Shown: positions 49,159 to 57,924, counted from the first letter of the stretch. The stretch: 64,000 nt of DNA from Alphaproteobacteria bacterium (GCA_012103325.1 WLWY01000009.1:62001-126000); one strand, 5' to 3'. Numbers and translations are program-made. The notes: generated by a model not told the origin, from the sequence alone.

Positions 49159-50803
49159 AAAGGAGATCGAAAACGCGGTGATTTACTGCCGGGTGTCCAG
49201 CAAGAAACAGAAGGACGAAGGGCATGGTCTGGATAGCCAGGAAACGCGCTGCCGTGAATATGCCCGGTTCAAAGATTATAAGGTCACTGAGGTTTTTACT
49301 GACGATATTACAGGCAAGCTCGAAACCCGCCCCGGCATAAAAGCGATGCTTTCGTATTTGCGTCAGTTCCGGGGTGAAGGTTACGCGGTCATCATCGATG
49401 ACATCTCGCGCCTCGCTCGCAATGTCGAAGCACATATCAAATTGCGCGCCGCGATTGCCTCGGTCGGCGGCAAGCTGGAATCTCCCTCCATCGAGTTCGG
49501 CGACGATTCAGACAGCATTCTGGTTGAGAACCTACTCGCCAGCGTGTCCCAGCATCAGCGCGAAAAGAACGGCGAACAGGTGGTCAACCGTATGCGCGCC
49601 CGAACCATGAACGGCTATTGGACGTTCCAGAAGCCCAAGGGCTACAAATACGTCCAGACGAAAGGCGAAGGCAAAATACTGGTCCGTGATGAACCGGTTG
49701 CCTCCATCGTGCAGGAGGCCTTGGAAGGCTTCGCGCATGGCCGCTTCCAGACGCAAGCGGAGTTCAAGCGGTTCCTGGAAAGCCACCCGCTTTTCCCGAA
49801 GGATTTGCCGAACGGTGAATTGCGTCCGCAAACCATCGTACGCATTTTAACCAAGTCGCTTTATGCCGGATATCTCGAAGTGCCCAATTGGAACATCTCT
49901 CTGCGCAAGGCCAAGCATCCGGGACTCATTGACCTTGCCACGTACGAAAAGATTCAAGAACGGCTCAATAGCAAGGCTCAAGCACCGGCCCGCAAGGACT
50001 TGAATGAAGACTTCCCACTGCGCGGGTTTGTCACCTGCGGCGATTGCGACGCACCGCTAAAGTCTTGCTGGTCGAAAGGCAAATACAAGCGCTACCCCTA
50101 TTACCTCTGTCAGACCAAATCTTGCGCCAGCTACGGCAAATCGATTCCGCGCGACAAGCTGGAGGGCGAATTTGAGACAGTGCTCCACGGCCTCGCGCCG
50201 GCAAAATCGCTCTTCGCGCATGTCAAAGCTCTATTCTATGACGCAAGAGACCAACACATCACCCAGACCAAAGCAGCCGGTACGCATATGAAAGTGGAAC
50301 TGCGCAAGCTCGACAAACAAATCGGGCAGCTGCTTGATCGGATTGTCGAGGCGACCAGTTCCAGTGTCATCGCGGCCTATGAGCGCCGTATTGAAACGTT
50401 GGAAAAGGACAAGCTGCTATTGCAGGAAAAACTTGCCGAAAAGCCCGTACCGGAGAGAACCTATGACGATATTCTAGAACTCTCGTTGTCGTTTCTCGCA
50501 AACCCTTGGAAACTCTGGCATTCAGAGCAATTCGAGCACAAGCGAGCGGTGCTTAAATTGGCCTTTGCGGAGCGTTTGGCGTATTGCCGAAATCAGGGAT
50601 ATAGAACTCCAAAAACGACCTTGCCTTTTAAGGTTTTGAAGTCTCTTTCTGCAGACGGGAAACGGCCTGAAAGCACCGGAAACAAAGGCGTTCAGGGCCT
50701 TTCACCTCTGGCAGCACCTTCCAGCACCGCAAGCACTTTAGACCCTTCGCTACTTCAATTTGGTAAAATGGTGCCGCAGGAGAGACTCGAACTCCCGACC
50801 TGA
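49148..50803 (+). CDS. Large serine recombinase (site-specific integrase), 3' end inside tRNA-Thr
   Basis: 551 residues from ATG 49148. The resolvase domain has the catalytic Ser17 in YCRVSSKKQ, then GLDSQETRCREYA and the DDISRLARN block. Next come the recombinase domain (about 185-290), a zinc ribbon (CGDCDAPLKS and YLCQTKSC, about 297-330) and a coiled coil (about 375-440). It cuts and joins DNA at att sites through a 5'-phosphoserine link. The last codons (MVPQERLELPT) and the stop are read from the antisense strand of tRNA-Thr, the usual sign that the element integrated at the 3' end of that tRNA. Confidence 0.9.
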   Translation: MNNKKEIENAVIYCRVSSKKQKDEGHGLDSQETRCREYARFKDYKVTEVFTDDITGKLETRPGIKAMLSYLRQFRGEGYAVIIDDISRLARNVEAHIKLRAAIASVGGKLESPSIEFGDDSDSILVENLLASVSQHQREKNGEQVVNRMRARTMNGYWTFQKPKGYKYVQTKGEGKILVRDEPVASIVQEALEGFAHGRFQTQAEFKRFLESHPLFPKDLPNGELRPQTIVRILTKSLYAGYLEVPNWNISLRKAKHPGLIDLATYEKIQERLNSKAQAPARKDLNEDFPLRGFVTCGDCDAPLKSCWSKGKYKRYPYYLCQTKSCASYGKSIPRDKLEGEFETVLHGLAPAKSLFAHVKALFYDARDQHITQTKAAGTHMKVELRKLDKQIGQLLDRIVEATSSSVIAAYERRIETLEKDKLLLQEKLAEKPVPERTYDDILELSLSFLANPWKLWHSEQFEHKRAVLKLAFAERLAYCRNQGYRTPKTTLPFKVLKSLSADGKRPESTGNKGVQGLSPLAAPSSTASTLDPSLLQFGKMVPQERLELPT

Positions 50804-50844
50804 GGTTTACAAAACCCCTGCTCTACCAACTGAGCTACTGCGGC
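50769..50844 (-). tRNA. tRNA-Thr(TGT)
   Basis: A complete 76-nt cloverleaf on the minus strand: acceptor GCCGCAG with CTGCGGC, D arm AGCTCAGTTGGTAGAGC, anticodon loop TTTGTAA (anticodon TGT), T arm GGGAGTTCGAGTCTCTCC (one of the few imperfect pairs is in this arm) and encoded CCA. An AT-rich -10-like box lies about 20 bases upstream. The 3' half is shared with the serine recombinase gene and is the probable attachment site. Confidence 0.95.
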
Positions 50845-50913
50845 GGCGGGCGGACAATATAAAAGGCTGACTCCAAAACCAAGCAAAACCGGCATGGCCG
50901 GACGGCGCCTTCG

Positions 50914-52050
50914 TTATCTATGCCGGTCGAGTACCGTAAAGAACCGATCGATATCCGCCTGGGATGTGAAAAGATACGGGCTGATCCGTATCGCGTCGCT
51001 TCGCAGACTGAAGTGCACGCCTTCGGCGGCGCAACGCTCCGCAAGATCGGGCGCTGGCGGTTCGGAGCCGCGCATCCCGATGAAGTGCGCCACCCGATGC
51101 GCCGCCGGCGGCACCGAGAGACCACGTTCCGCGGCTTTTTCGGCGGCATGGGCGGTGAGCGGCTCCAATGCCGTTGCGATGCCTTGCGGTGTCCACTCCT
51201 GTAGCTGCCGCAATGCCGCAACCGCCATCGGAAGGTTAATCAGGTTATTTCGCTGGCCCATATCATAGCGATGCGCGCTGTCTACGAAGTCCATCGCATA
51301 GCCGCCGCCTTGCTCGACACCCCCCGTTACGGCCTGCCGCGCGCCGGCGTGAAACTCGACGGGACGGCCATTCTGGCGGTGCGGTGCGGCATAGAGGAAC
51401 GCGAGCGTATAGGGGCATAGCAGCCATTTGTAGGCCGAGCAGACCATGAAATCGGGTTGGACAGCCGCAATGTCGAAGGGAGCCGCGCCGACGAACTGCG
51501 TGGCGTCTATAACGAACGCCGCACCGCGCGACCGGCATTCCGCGCCGATGGCCTCCAGATCGAGGCTGCTGCCATCCGTCCAGTGACAGGGGGGCAGGGA
51601 GACGATGCCGGTATCCGGGCCGATCCGCTCCAAAACGGCCGCCGTCCAGTTGCCGTCCGCCGGTCGAGGCGTCGTTGTCAGGCGCGCGCCGCATCTTTCG
51701 GCGAGCTGATGCCACGCATAGTAGTTCGACGGAAATTGCTCGTGCAGGATCAGGATTTCCTGGGTTGGGGAGATATCCAGATTTGCCGCGGCAACGGCCA
51801 TGCCATAGCTGGTCGCCGGGACAAGGGCGATGTCGTCCGCCGTTGCCCCGATCAGGCCGGCGAACAACGCGCGCGCTTCTTGCGCTTCGCGCGCAGTGTT
51901 CTCGCGGACGGGTTCCCAGGGATGCGCCTTGCGGGCGACGCCTATCGCCCCGGCGTCTACGGACGCGCGGAGCAAGGGCGTCTGCGACGCGCAATTCAGG
52001 TAGGTCACCCCCTCGGGAATATCGAACAGGTGTTTCTGGTTGCCGATCAT
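50914..52050 (-). CDS. Class V aminotransferase family protein (kynureninase/cysteine desulfurase-like fold)
   Basis: 378 residues from ATG 52050 (MIGNQKHLFDIPEG); the frame is open to 52122 but that would overlap the rlmB stop. It has YLNCASQTPLLRASVDAG at the start, VPATSYGMAVAAANL as the phosphate-binding region, FVIDATQFVGAAP with the PLP-pairing Asp, and the PLP Lys in CSAYKWLLCPYTLAFLY. The pattern is that of fold-type I class V enzymes (kynureninase, isopenicillin-N epimerase-like); the exact reaction is not clear. It lies 7 bp after rlmB and is probably co-transcribed with it. Confidence 0.83.
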   Translation of the reverse strand: MIGNQKHLFDIPEGVTYLNCASQTPLLRASVDAGAIGVARKAHPWEPVRENTAREAQEARALFAGLIGATADDIALVPATSYGMAVAAANLDISPTQEILILHEQFPSNYYAWHQLAERCGARLTTTPRPADGNWTAAVLERIGPDTGIVSLPPCHWTDGSSLDLEAIGAECRSRGAAFVIDATQFVGAAPFDIAAVQPDFMVCSAYKWLLCPYTLAFLYAAPHRQNGRPVEFHAGARQAVTGGVEQGGGYAMDFVDSAHRYDMGQRNNLINLPMAVAALRQLQEWTPQGIATALEPLTAHAAEKAAERGLSVPPAAHRVAHFIGMRGSEPPAPDLAERCAAEGVHFSLRSDAIRISPYLFTSQADIDRFFTVLDRHR

Positions 52051-52057
52051 CGCGTCT

Positions 52058-52855
52058 CTATGTCCCCGAATCGTTGCGTCGTACGGTCTCGTACAGGGCG
52101 ATTGCCGCCGCGTTGGAGACATTCAATGTCGTCAGTGTGCCTTGCGTCTGGATGCGGGCAATATGGTCGCAGTTTTGTAGGCTCAAGCGCCGAAGACCGC
52201 TGCCCTCCGCGCCGAGCACCAAGGCCACCCGCCCGTCGAGTGGTGCATCCGCCAAGGTAGTTTCCGCGTCGCCGTCGAACCCGATACGCCAGAAGTCGGC
52301 CTTTCCGATCTGTTCCAGCGCGCGGGCCAGATTGGTCACTCGGACCAACGGTACGACGTCGAGGGCGCCGCTCGCTGCCTTGGCTAGCGCGCCTGACGAT
52401 GGTGGCGCCGTCCGGTCCTGGACAACCACTGCGACGGCGGCGAATGCGGCAGCGCTGCGCAGCACGGCACCCACATTGTGCGGATCGGTGACTTGGTCGA
52501 GAACGACAATAACGGCCGTTTCGGCCGTGTTCGACAGCACATCTTCGAGCGCAATGTTCGACGGTGCTGGGGCATCGAGAGCTAATCCCTGATGCACGGC
52601 AGATTCGGGCAGTAGGGCGTCGATTTGCGCGCGGGTCATGATTTCGGGAGCGGTGGTGGCAAAGTCCGCCTGCAGCCGCGCCGCCGCCTCAGTTGTTGCA
52701 ACGAGCCTGCCGCTCTGCCGTTGCGGGTTCCTCAAGGCGGCCAGAACGGCATGCCGGCCATATATCCACTCGCGGATTGCGGGGGCGTTGCGGGCTGCTT
52801 TCGGCCTGCCCTTGCCAGCGTCGTGGCGGCGGTTAGTTGTCTTGCGTTTTTTCAT
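52058..52855 (-). CDS. rlmB: TrmH/SpoU-family rRNA 2'-O-methyltransferase (probable 23S rRNA Gm2251 methyltransferase)
   Basis: 265 residues from ATG 52855, with a basic N-terminal tail, an RNA substrate-binding domain (EWIYGRHAVLAALRNP) and a C-terminal SpoU knot. The three SpoU motifs are VVLDQVTDPHNVGAVLRSA (motif 1), LVLGAEGSGLRRL (motif 2) and TLNVSNAAAIALYE (motif 3). A GTG at 52885 is an alternative start. In many Alphaproteobacteria rlmB lies just upstream of tRNA-Tyr, tRNA-Gly and tuf, divergently, exactly as here, which supports the RlmB assignment over other SpoU members. Confidence 0.88.
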   Translation of the reverse strand: MKKRKTTNRRHDAGKGRPKAARNAPAIREWIYGRHAVLAALRNPQRQSGRLVATTEAAARLQADFATTAPEIMTRAQIDALLPESAVHQGLALDAPAPSNIALEDVLSNTAETAVIVVLDQVTDPHNVGAVLRSAAAFAAVAVVVQDRTAPPSSGALAKAASGALDVVPLVRVTNLARALEQIGKADFWRIGFDGDAETTLADAPLDGRVALVLGAEGSGLRRLSLQNCDHIARIQTQGTLTTLNVSNAAAIALYETVRRNDSGT

Positions 52856-52958
52856 TGCCTTCCGTAATATTACAGCCTTGGACACTATCGCAATTGACGC
52901 TTTCCGACCCTACATGAATAAAGGGCGGGAAATTGCGTTTTTTTGCGCTTTTTAACCG

Positions 52959-52986
52959 TTGACAACCGGGAACAAATAAACATAGT
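52959..52986 (+). promoter_or_regulatory. Sigma-70 promoter for the tRNA-Tyr transcript
   Basis: TTGACA at 52959-52964 and CATAGT at 52981-52986 are separated by 16 bp, 37 bp upstream of tRNA-Tyr. The following sequence is GC-rich, as in many stable-RNA promoters. Confidence 0.6.
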
Positions 52987-53023
52987 TCGCACGCCGCCGC
53001 GACGGCCACTGAATCGCGTCGAC

Positions 53024-53108
53024 GGAGGGGTGCCTGAGTGGTTAAAAGGGACGGGCTGTAAACCCGTTGGCTATGCCTACGTTGGTTCGAATCCAACCCC
53101 CTCCACCA
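53024..53108 (+). tRNA. tRNA-Tyr(GTA)
   Basis: An 85-nt class II tRNA: acceptor GGAGGGG with CCCCTCC, anticodon loop CTGTAAA (GTA), long variable arm, T loop GGTTCGAATCC and encoded CCA. First gene of the tRNA-tuf group. Confidence 0.97.
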
Positions 53109-53232
53109 AGCGCGTTTGAGAACGCGGAAGAGGCGCGGGGCGGACACGGAGCCAGACGGGCAAGCCCGGGCTGGCTTTTATCGATTGGTTCGGATCGATA
53201 GTGAAGACGGAGAGGAAATTGCGGGTCCACCC

Positions 53233-53306
53233 GCGGGTGTAGCTCAACGGTAGAGCCCCAGCCTTCCAAGCTGGTTGTGTGGGTTCGATTCCCATCACCC
53301 GCTCCA
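53233..53306 (+). tRNA. tRNA-Gly(TCC)
   Basis: A 74-nt tRNA: acceptor GCGGGTG with CACCCGC, D arm AGCTCAACGGTAGAGC, anticodon loop CTTCCAA (TCC), T arm TGGGTTCGATTCCCA and encoded CCA. It lies between tRNA-Tyr and tuf and is probably cut from the same transcript. Confidence 0.97.
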
Positions 53307-53410
53307 AATACCTCCTCTGACGCACTGTGCGGTGACGGGGTGCGCAGTGGCAGAGGTGAAGAGCAGACGGAGACGTCGGAACGAGACGACAGTATTAAGG
53401 GAACGGTAAG

Positions 53411-54601
53411 ATGGCGAAAGCGAAATTTGAGCGTACGAAGCCGCACTGCAACGTTGGTACGATTGGCCACGTTGATCATGGCAAGACGACATTGACGGCC
53501 GCGATCACGAAGGTATTGGCGGAAGCGGGCGGTGCCGAGTTTCAGGACTACGCGTCGATCGACAAGGCGCCTGAAGAGAAGGCGCGGGGGATTACGATCA
53601 ACACGGCGCATGTCGAGTATGAGACGTCGAACCGTCACTACGCGCACGTCGATTGTCCGGGTCACGCGGATTATGTGAAGAACATGATCACGGGTGCGGC
53701 GCAGATGGACGGTGCGATCCTGGTCGTGAGTGCCGCCGACGGTCCGATGCCGCAGACGCGCGAGCATATTCTTCTGGCGCGCCAGGTTGGTGTTCCGGCG
53801 ATTGTGGTTTACCTGAACAAGGTGGATCAGGTTGATGACGAGGAGCTGCTTGAGCTTGTCGAGATGGAGGTTCGCGAGCTTCTGTCGAGCTATGACTTCC
53901 CGGGGGACGACATTCCGATTATTTCGGGTTCAGCGTTGGCGGCGCTTGAGAATGGCGACGCGGCGACCGGTGGGGATTCGGTCTTGGCGTTGATGAAGGC
54001 GGTTGACGAGTACATTCCGCAGCCTGAGCGTCCTGTAGACCGTCCGTTCCTGATGCCGATCGAGGATGTATTTTCGATTTCGGGGCGTGGCACGGTTGTG
54101 ACGGGTCGGATCGAGACGGGTGTGGTTCACACGGGCGACGAGATCGAGATCGTTGGTATCAAGGACACGTCGAAGACGACGTGCACGGGTGTTGAGATGT
54201 TCCGTAAGATCCTTGACGAGGGTCAGGCGGGTGACAATATCGGTGCGCTGCTTCGGGGTGTTGCGCGGGAGGAAGTTGAGCGTGGTCAGGTTCTGGCGAA
54301 GCCTGGATCGATTACGCCGCATACGAAGTTCAAGTGCGAGTGCTATATCCTGACGAAGGACGAGGGCGGTCGTCACACGCCGTTTTTCTCGAACTACCGT
54401 CCGCAGTTTTACTTCCGCACGACGGACGTTACGGGTTCGGTCGTCTTGCCGGACGGAACGGAGATGGTGATGCCGGGCGACAATGTTGCGATGGAAGTCG
54501 CGCTGATTGCGCCGATTGCGATGGACGAAGGCCTCCGTTTTGCGATCCGCGAAGGCGGCCGCACCGTCGGCGCCGGTGTCGTCGCAAGCATTATCGAATA
54601 A
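53411..54601 (+). CDS. tuf: Translation elongation factor Tu
   Basis: 396 residues. EF-Tu delivers aminoacyl-tRNA to the ribosome as a GTP complex. The G motifs are GHVDHGKT near 19, DCPGHADY near 81 and NKVDQ near 136; the effector RGITINTAHVEYET and the C-terminal GGRTVGAGVV are intact. An AAGGGAACGGTAAG leader holds the ribosome site. Alphaproteobacteria usually have a second tuf copy in the str operon. It lies after tRNA-Gly and ahead of tRNA-Trp, a standard order. Confidence 0.98.
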   Translation: MAKAKFERTKPHCNVGTIGHVDHGKTTLTAAITKVLAEAGGAEFQDYASIDKAPEEKARGITINTAHVEYETSNRHYAHVDCPGHADYVKNMITGAAQMDGAILVVSAADGPMPQTREHILLARQVGVPAIVVYLNKVDQVDDEELLELVEMEVRELLSSYDFPGDDIPIISGSALAALENGDAATGGDSVLALMKAVDEYIPQPERPVDRPFLMPIEDVFSISGRGTVVTGRIETGVVHTGDEIEIVGIKDTSKTTCTGVEMFRKILDEGQAGDNIGALLRGVAREEVERGQVLAKPGSITPHTKFKCECYILTKDEGGRHTPFFSNYRPQFYFRTTDVTGSVVLPDGTEMVMPGDNVAMEVALIAPIAMDEGLRFAIREGGRTVGAGVVASIIE

Positions 54602-54627
54602 CGGCAACGACACAATTTGGTCAATTT

Positions 54628-54703
54628 AGGGGTATAGCTCAGTTGGTAGAGCGTCGGTCTCCAAAACCGAAGGTCCTGGGTTCGAGCCCTAGTGCCCCTG
54701 CCA
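54628..54703 (+). tRNA. tRNA-Trp(CCA)
   Basis: A 76-nt tRNA: acceptor AGGGGTA with TGCCCCT, D arm AGCTCAGTTGGTAGAGC, anticodon loop CTCCAAA (CCA), T arm CTGGGTTCGAGCCCTAG and encoded CCA. It separates tuf from secE, as in most Alphaproteobacteria. Confidence 0.97.
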
Positions 54704-54753
54704 TGGTTGGCGGGCTTGCAGCAACACAGTCTGGAAAGCGGGCGTAGCGAAAG

Positions 54754-54951
54754 ATGGCGAAGACAAATCCTGCACTGTTCATGCGCCAGGTCCGCCAGGA
54801 AGTGAGCAAGGTTACCTGGCCGACGCGCAAGGAAACCGGTGTTACGACCGTGATGGTGTTCATAATGGTGACGCTTGCGGCAATATTCTTCCTGATCGTC
54901 GACGAGATTATCTCGCTCGGTATTCAGGGCATTCTCGGAATTGGGGGCTAG
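54754..54951 (+). CDS. secE: Preprotein translocase subunit SecE
   Basis: A 65-residue single-helix SecE, the short form usual in Alphaproteobacteria. The amphipathic FMRQVRQEVSKVTWPTRKET segment, which clamps SecY, is followed by one membrane helix (TVMVFIMVTLAAIFFLIV). It is part of the SecYEG channel. nusG begins 3 bp after its stop, the classic secE-nusG pair. Confidence 0.96.
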   Translation: MAKTNPALFMRQVRQEVSKVTWPTRKETGVTTVMVFIMVTLAAIFFLIVDEIISLGIQGILGIGG

Positions 54952-54953
54952 AC

Positions 54954-55484
54954 ATGGCGAATCGTTGGTATGTCGTGCACGTCTATTCCGGCTTTGAGAA
55001 GAAGGTTGCGCAATCGATCGAGGAGCAGGCCCAGATCAAAGGCATGGAGGATCTTGTCGACGAGGTGCTCGTGCCGACCGAAGAAGTCGTGGAGATGCGT
55101 CGAGGCTCGAAAGTCAGCAGTGAACGTAAATTTTTTCCTGGCTATATCCTCGTCAATATGGAAATGATGGACGAATCGTGGCATTTGATCATGAATACCA
55201 CGAAAGTAACCGGGTTTTTGGGTGGAGGCGGAAAGCCTTCGCCGATTTCCGACTCCGAGGCGCAGCGCATTCTGCATCAGGTCAAGGAAGGCGTTGAACG
55301 GCCGAAGCCGTCGGTGACGTTCGATATTGGCGAGCAGGTCCGGGTCAGCGACGGCCCGTTCCAGTCGTTCAACGGCTATGTAGAGGAAGTGGACGAAGAC
55401 AAGGCGCGGCTTAAAGTGTCCGTTTCGATTTTCGGACGTGCGACGCCAGTTGATCTGGAATATGCCCAGGTCGAAAAACTTTGA
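54954..55484 (+). CDS. nusG: Transcription termination/antitermination factor NusG
   Basis: 176 residues. The NGN domain starts RWYVVHVYSGFEKKVAQSIE, has the polymerase-binding hydrophobic FFPGYILVNMEM region, and is joined to a KOW domain (VRVSDGPFQSFNGYVEEVDE). NusG speeds elongation, links RNA polymerase to the ribosome through S10 and helps Rho. It lies between secE and rplK in the conserved order. Confidence 0.97.
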   Translation: MANRWYVVHVYSGFEKKVAQSIEEQAQIKGMEDLVDEVLVPTEEVVEMRRGSKVSSERKFFPGYILVNMEMMDESWHLIMNTTKVTGFLGGGGKPSPISDSEAQRILHQVKEGVERPKPSVTFDIGEQVRVSDGPFQSFNGYVEEVDEDKARLKVSVSIFGRATPVDLEYAQVEKL

Positions 55485-55544
55485 TTTATTCGTGCGGGAG
55501 GTGAGTCAGCACCGTACCGCGCGGCCGATTTTGGAAGGTAGAAC

Positions 55545-55976
55545 ATGGCAAAGAAGATAACCGGCTATATCAAGCTGGAAATTCCAGCGGGACAAGCCAA
55601 CCCATCGCCGCCGGTTGGGCCGGCATTGGGTCAGGCCGGTCTGAATATCATGGAGTTCTGCAAAGCGTTTAACGCGCATACGCAGAATATGGAGCAAGGG
55701 ACGCCTATTCCCGTGGTTATCACGGCATATGGTGACCGCAGCTTCTCTTTTGTGACGAAGACACCACCGGCATCTCATTTCCTGCGTAAGGCGGTAGGGC
55801 TGGAAAAGGGGTCGGGGGCGCCCGGCCGGGAGATGGTCGGTACGGTGACGCAAGCGCAACTGCGTGAGATTGCCGAGGCAAAAATGGAAGACCTCAATGC
55901 CAACGATGTCGAAGCGGCAATGAAGATCATCGCGGGCTCTGCGCGGTCGATGGGTCTCGAAGTGGCGGGGTCTTAG
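55545..55976 (+). CDS. rplK: 50S ribosomal protein L11
   Basis: 143 residues. The proline-rich PAGQANPSPPVGPALGQAG segment near residue 15-33 is the thiostrepton-binding N-terminal domain, and NDVEAAMKIIAGSARSMGL closes the rRNA-binding C-terminal domain. L11 forms the GTPase-associated centre with L10 and L7/L12. A leader of about 60 bp separates it from nusG; rplA begins 3 bp downstream. Confidence 0.98.
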   Translation: MAKKITGYIKLEIPAGQANPSPPVGPALGQAGLNIMEFCKAFNAHTQNMEQGTPIPVVITAYGDRSFSFVTKTPPASHFLRKAVGLEKGSGAPGREMVGTVTQAQLREIAEAKMEDLNANDVEAAMKIIAGSARSMGLEVAGS

Positions 55977-55979
55977 GAA

Positions 55980-56684
55980 ATGGCAAAACGAATTGTAAAA
56001 CGCCTCAAAGGCTTCGCGGAGAAAATCGAACACGGTGCGCATCATCCGGTGGAGGATGCGGTGAAGCATCTCAAGGATTGCGCAAGCGCGAAATTCGACG
56101 AGACGGTCGAGGTTTCGATGAATCTCGGTATCGATCCACGCCACGCCGATCAGCAGGTCCGTGGCGTCGTGCAACTGCCGCATGGCACGGGCAAAACGGT
56201 GCGCGTTGCGGTGTTTGCCAAGGGAGACAAGGCGGAGGAAGCCAAGGCTGCCGGTGCGGATATCGTTGGCGCCGAGGACCTTGCCGAGAAGATTCAGGGC
56301 GGCGAAATGAATTTCGACCGTTGTGTCGCCACGCCGGACATGATGGCGGTGGTCGGCCGGCTTGGAAAGGTGCTGGGTCCGCGCGGTCTGATGCCGAATC
56401 CGAAGCTTGGAACCGTGACGCCCGATGTTACGACGGCGATCAAGGCCGCTAAGGGCGGCGAGGTGACGTTCCGCGCGGAAAAAGCGGGTGTCATTCATGC
56501 GGGCATCGGCAAGGCGAGTTTCTCGGAACAGCAGCTTTCCGAGAACGTTCGCGCCTTCGTTCAAGCGATCGCCCGTGCGAAGCCGAGCGGCGCAAAAGGG
56601 ACATACATCAAGAAGGTTTCGATTTCCTCCACAATGGGGCCGGGTATGGCGGTGGAGATTGGCAGCGCGACGGATACTGCCTAA
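55980..56684 (+). CDS. rplA: 50S ribosomal protein L1
   Basis: 234 residues of L1, which forms the mobile stalk that releases deacylated tRNA. DETVEVSMNLGIDPRHADQQ near residue 40 and GPRGLMPNPKLGTVTPDV near 130 are the two most conserved blocks. In other bacteria L1 also represses the L11 operon by binding its mRNA leader; no copy of the target is obvious here. Three bases separate it from rplK. Confidence 0.98.
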   Translation: MAKRIVKRLKGFAEKIEHGAHHPVEDAVKHLKDCASAKFDETVEVSMNLGIDPRHADQQVRGVVQLPHGTGKTVRVAVFAKGDKAEEAKAAGADIVGAEDLAEKIQGGEMNFDRCVATPDMMAVVGRLGKVLGPRGLMPNPKLGTVTPDVTTAIKAAKGGEVTFRAEKAGVIHAGIGKASFSEQQLSENVRAFVQAIARAKPSGAKGTYIKKVSISSTMGPGMAVEIGSATDTA

Positions 56685-56751
56685 GCGAATACGCCGGACG
56701 GTTTCACCGTCCGCGTTGTTGTGGCATGCCCATTGCCGGGTTTGCCATGAA

Positions 56752-56868
56752 CTGTCCGAGACTGCAGGCGCCGCCCACTGGGGGGTTTAATTGGGAAACC
56801 AGCCTGCATGAGACAGGAGGTCGAGAGTCAAAACGGCAATGCCGGCGTGGCTTGAACCTCTCGGACAG
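56752..56868 (+). promoter_or_regulatory. Ribosomal protein L10 leader RNA
   Basis: A 10-bp perfect closing helix (CTGTCCGAGA at 56752-56761 with TCTCGGACAG at 56859-56868) encloses a second helix (TGCAGGC at 56763-56769 with GCCTGCA at 56802-56808), the single-stranded ATGAGACAGGAGG, and a GGC/GCC hairpin. This is the usual build of the L10 leader, which binds the L10(L12)4 complex and represses rplJL translation. A separate hairpin (CGGACGG-TTTCA-CCGTCCG, 56695-56713) just after rplA may reduce read-through. Confidence 0.82.
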
Positions 56869-56956
56869 GAGAGTCGGATACGGTGGTTCGTTATGCCGTA
56901 TTCATCCTGAAACGGTTGGCTTCCATCGGAACCAGCCAAACGATCGGAGATCAAGT

Positions 56957-57466
56957 GTGGACCGATCACGCAAAGAAGAGCTCGTAGCCGAGTTGCATCG
57001 GACGTTCGAGGACACGAACCTGGTGGTCGTTACCCAGCAAAGCGGGTTGACCGTCCAGGAAGTGACTGCGCTTCGCAGCCAAATGCGCGGTGAAGGTGCC
57101 AGCTTTCACGTTACCAAGAACCGGCTGGCCAAGATCGCGTTGAAAGGGACGAAGTTTGAAACGCTGGAAGGCTCCTTTACGGGGCCGACGGCGATCGCCG
57201 TGTCGGAGGATCCGGTAGCTGCCGCCAAGGTGGCTGTCGAATTCGCCAACAACAACGATAAGCTGACGATTGTCGGTGGCGCGTTGGGCGAGAAGGTGCT
57301 GGGCGTCGACGACGTCAAAGCCCTGGCAAAACTTCCGTCGCTGGACGAACTGCGTGGCAAGATCGTGGGCCTGCTTCAGGCACCGGCTGGCAAAATCGTT
57401 GGCGTTTTGAACGCGCCGGCGGGACAGCTTGCTCGTGTCTTCAGTGCTTACGGCAGTACAGAATGA
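56957..57466 (+). CDS. rplJ: 50S ribosomal protein L10
   Basis: 169 residues from a GTG at 56957 with GGAG at 56946-56949; the frame is open from 56726 through the leader RNA, but that part is not coding. VDRSRKEELVAELHRTF starts the rRNA-binding domain, VTKNRLAKIALKG near 53 is the conserved core, and the C-terminal helix (LLQAPAGKIVGVLNAPAGQL) carries the L7/L12 dimers. It is the autogenous repressor of its own leader. Confidence 0.96.
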   Translation: MDRSRKEELVAELHRTFEDTNLVVVTQQSGLTVQEVTALRSQMRGEGASFHVTKNRLAKIALKGTKFETLEGSFTGPTAIAVSEDPVAAAKVAVEFANNNDKLTIVGGALGEKVLGVDDVKALAKLPSLDELRGKIVGLLQAPAGKIVGVLNAPAGQLARVFSAYGSTE

Positions 57467-57517
57467 TGCACATTCGGATAAACGAAAACCGAGATATTCA
57501 AGCCAAGGAGTTACAGA

Positions 57518-57895
57518 ATGCCTGATTTGGAGAAAATTGCCGAAGACCTGTCAGCGTTGACAGTGATCGAAGCAGCGGAACTGTCGAAGATGCTCGAAGA
57601 GAAATGGGGCGTCTCTGCGGCCGCTCCGGTAGCCGTTGCGGCTGCGCCAGGTGCGGCGGATGCTGGTGCTGCGGCGGAAGAGCAGACCGAGTTCGACGTT
57701 ATTCTTGCGTCTTTCGGCGAAAAGAAGATCAACGTCATCAAGGAAGTGCGCGCCATGACCGGGTTGGGGCTGAAGGAAGCCAAGGACTTGGTCGAAGGTG
57801 CACCCAAGGCTGTTAAAGAAGGCGTTACGAAGGACGAAGCGGAAGAGTTGAAGAAGAAGCTTGAGGAAGCAGGCGCTGCGGTTGAACTTAAGTAG
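57518..57895 (+). CDS. rplL: 50S ribosomal protein L7/L12
   Basis: 125 residues: an N-terminal dimerisation helix (LEKIAEDLSALTVIEAAELSK), an Ala-rich hinge (AAAPVAVAAAPGAADAG) and a compact C-terminal domain (FDVILASFGEKKINVIK and GLGLKEAKDLVEG) that recruits the GTPase factors. AAGGAG precedes the ATG. It is present in several copies on L10. The gene is followed by two strong stem-loops before rpoB. Confidence 0.98.
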   Translation: MPDLEKIAEDLSALTVIEAAELSKMLEEKWGVSAAAPVAVAAAPGAADAGAAAEEQTEFDVILASFGEKKINVIKEVRAMTGLGLKEAKDLVEGAPKAVKEGVTKDEAEELKKKLEEAGAAVELK

Positions 57896-57924
57896 AACCA
57901 AAGGGCCTATAAGATTAGTGAGGG

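Larger units (their letters stand above)
41885..50803. mobile_element. Remnant integrative element at tRNA-Thr (right part of a genomic island)
   Basis: From the IS66 right end to tRNA-Thr the genes are accessory: a truncated tyrosine recombinase, PEP-CTERM proteins, an AT-rich gene, conjugation-type genes and a large serine recombinase whose 3' end lies in the tRNA. The right boundary is the tRNA; the left boundary is not visible, as no copy of the tRNA 3' end is found elsewhere in the window and the IS66 element has lost its target duplication. Confidence 0.65.
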
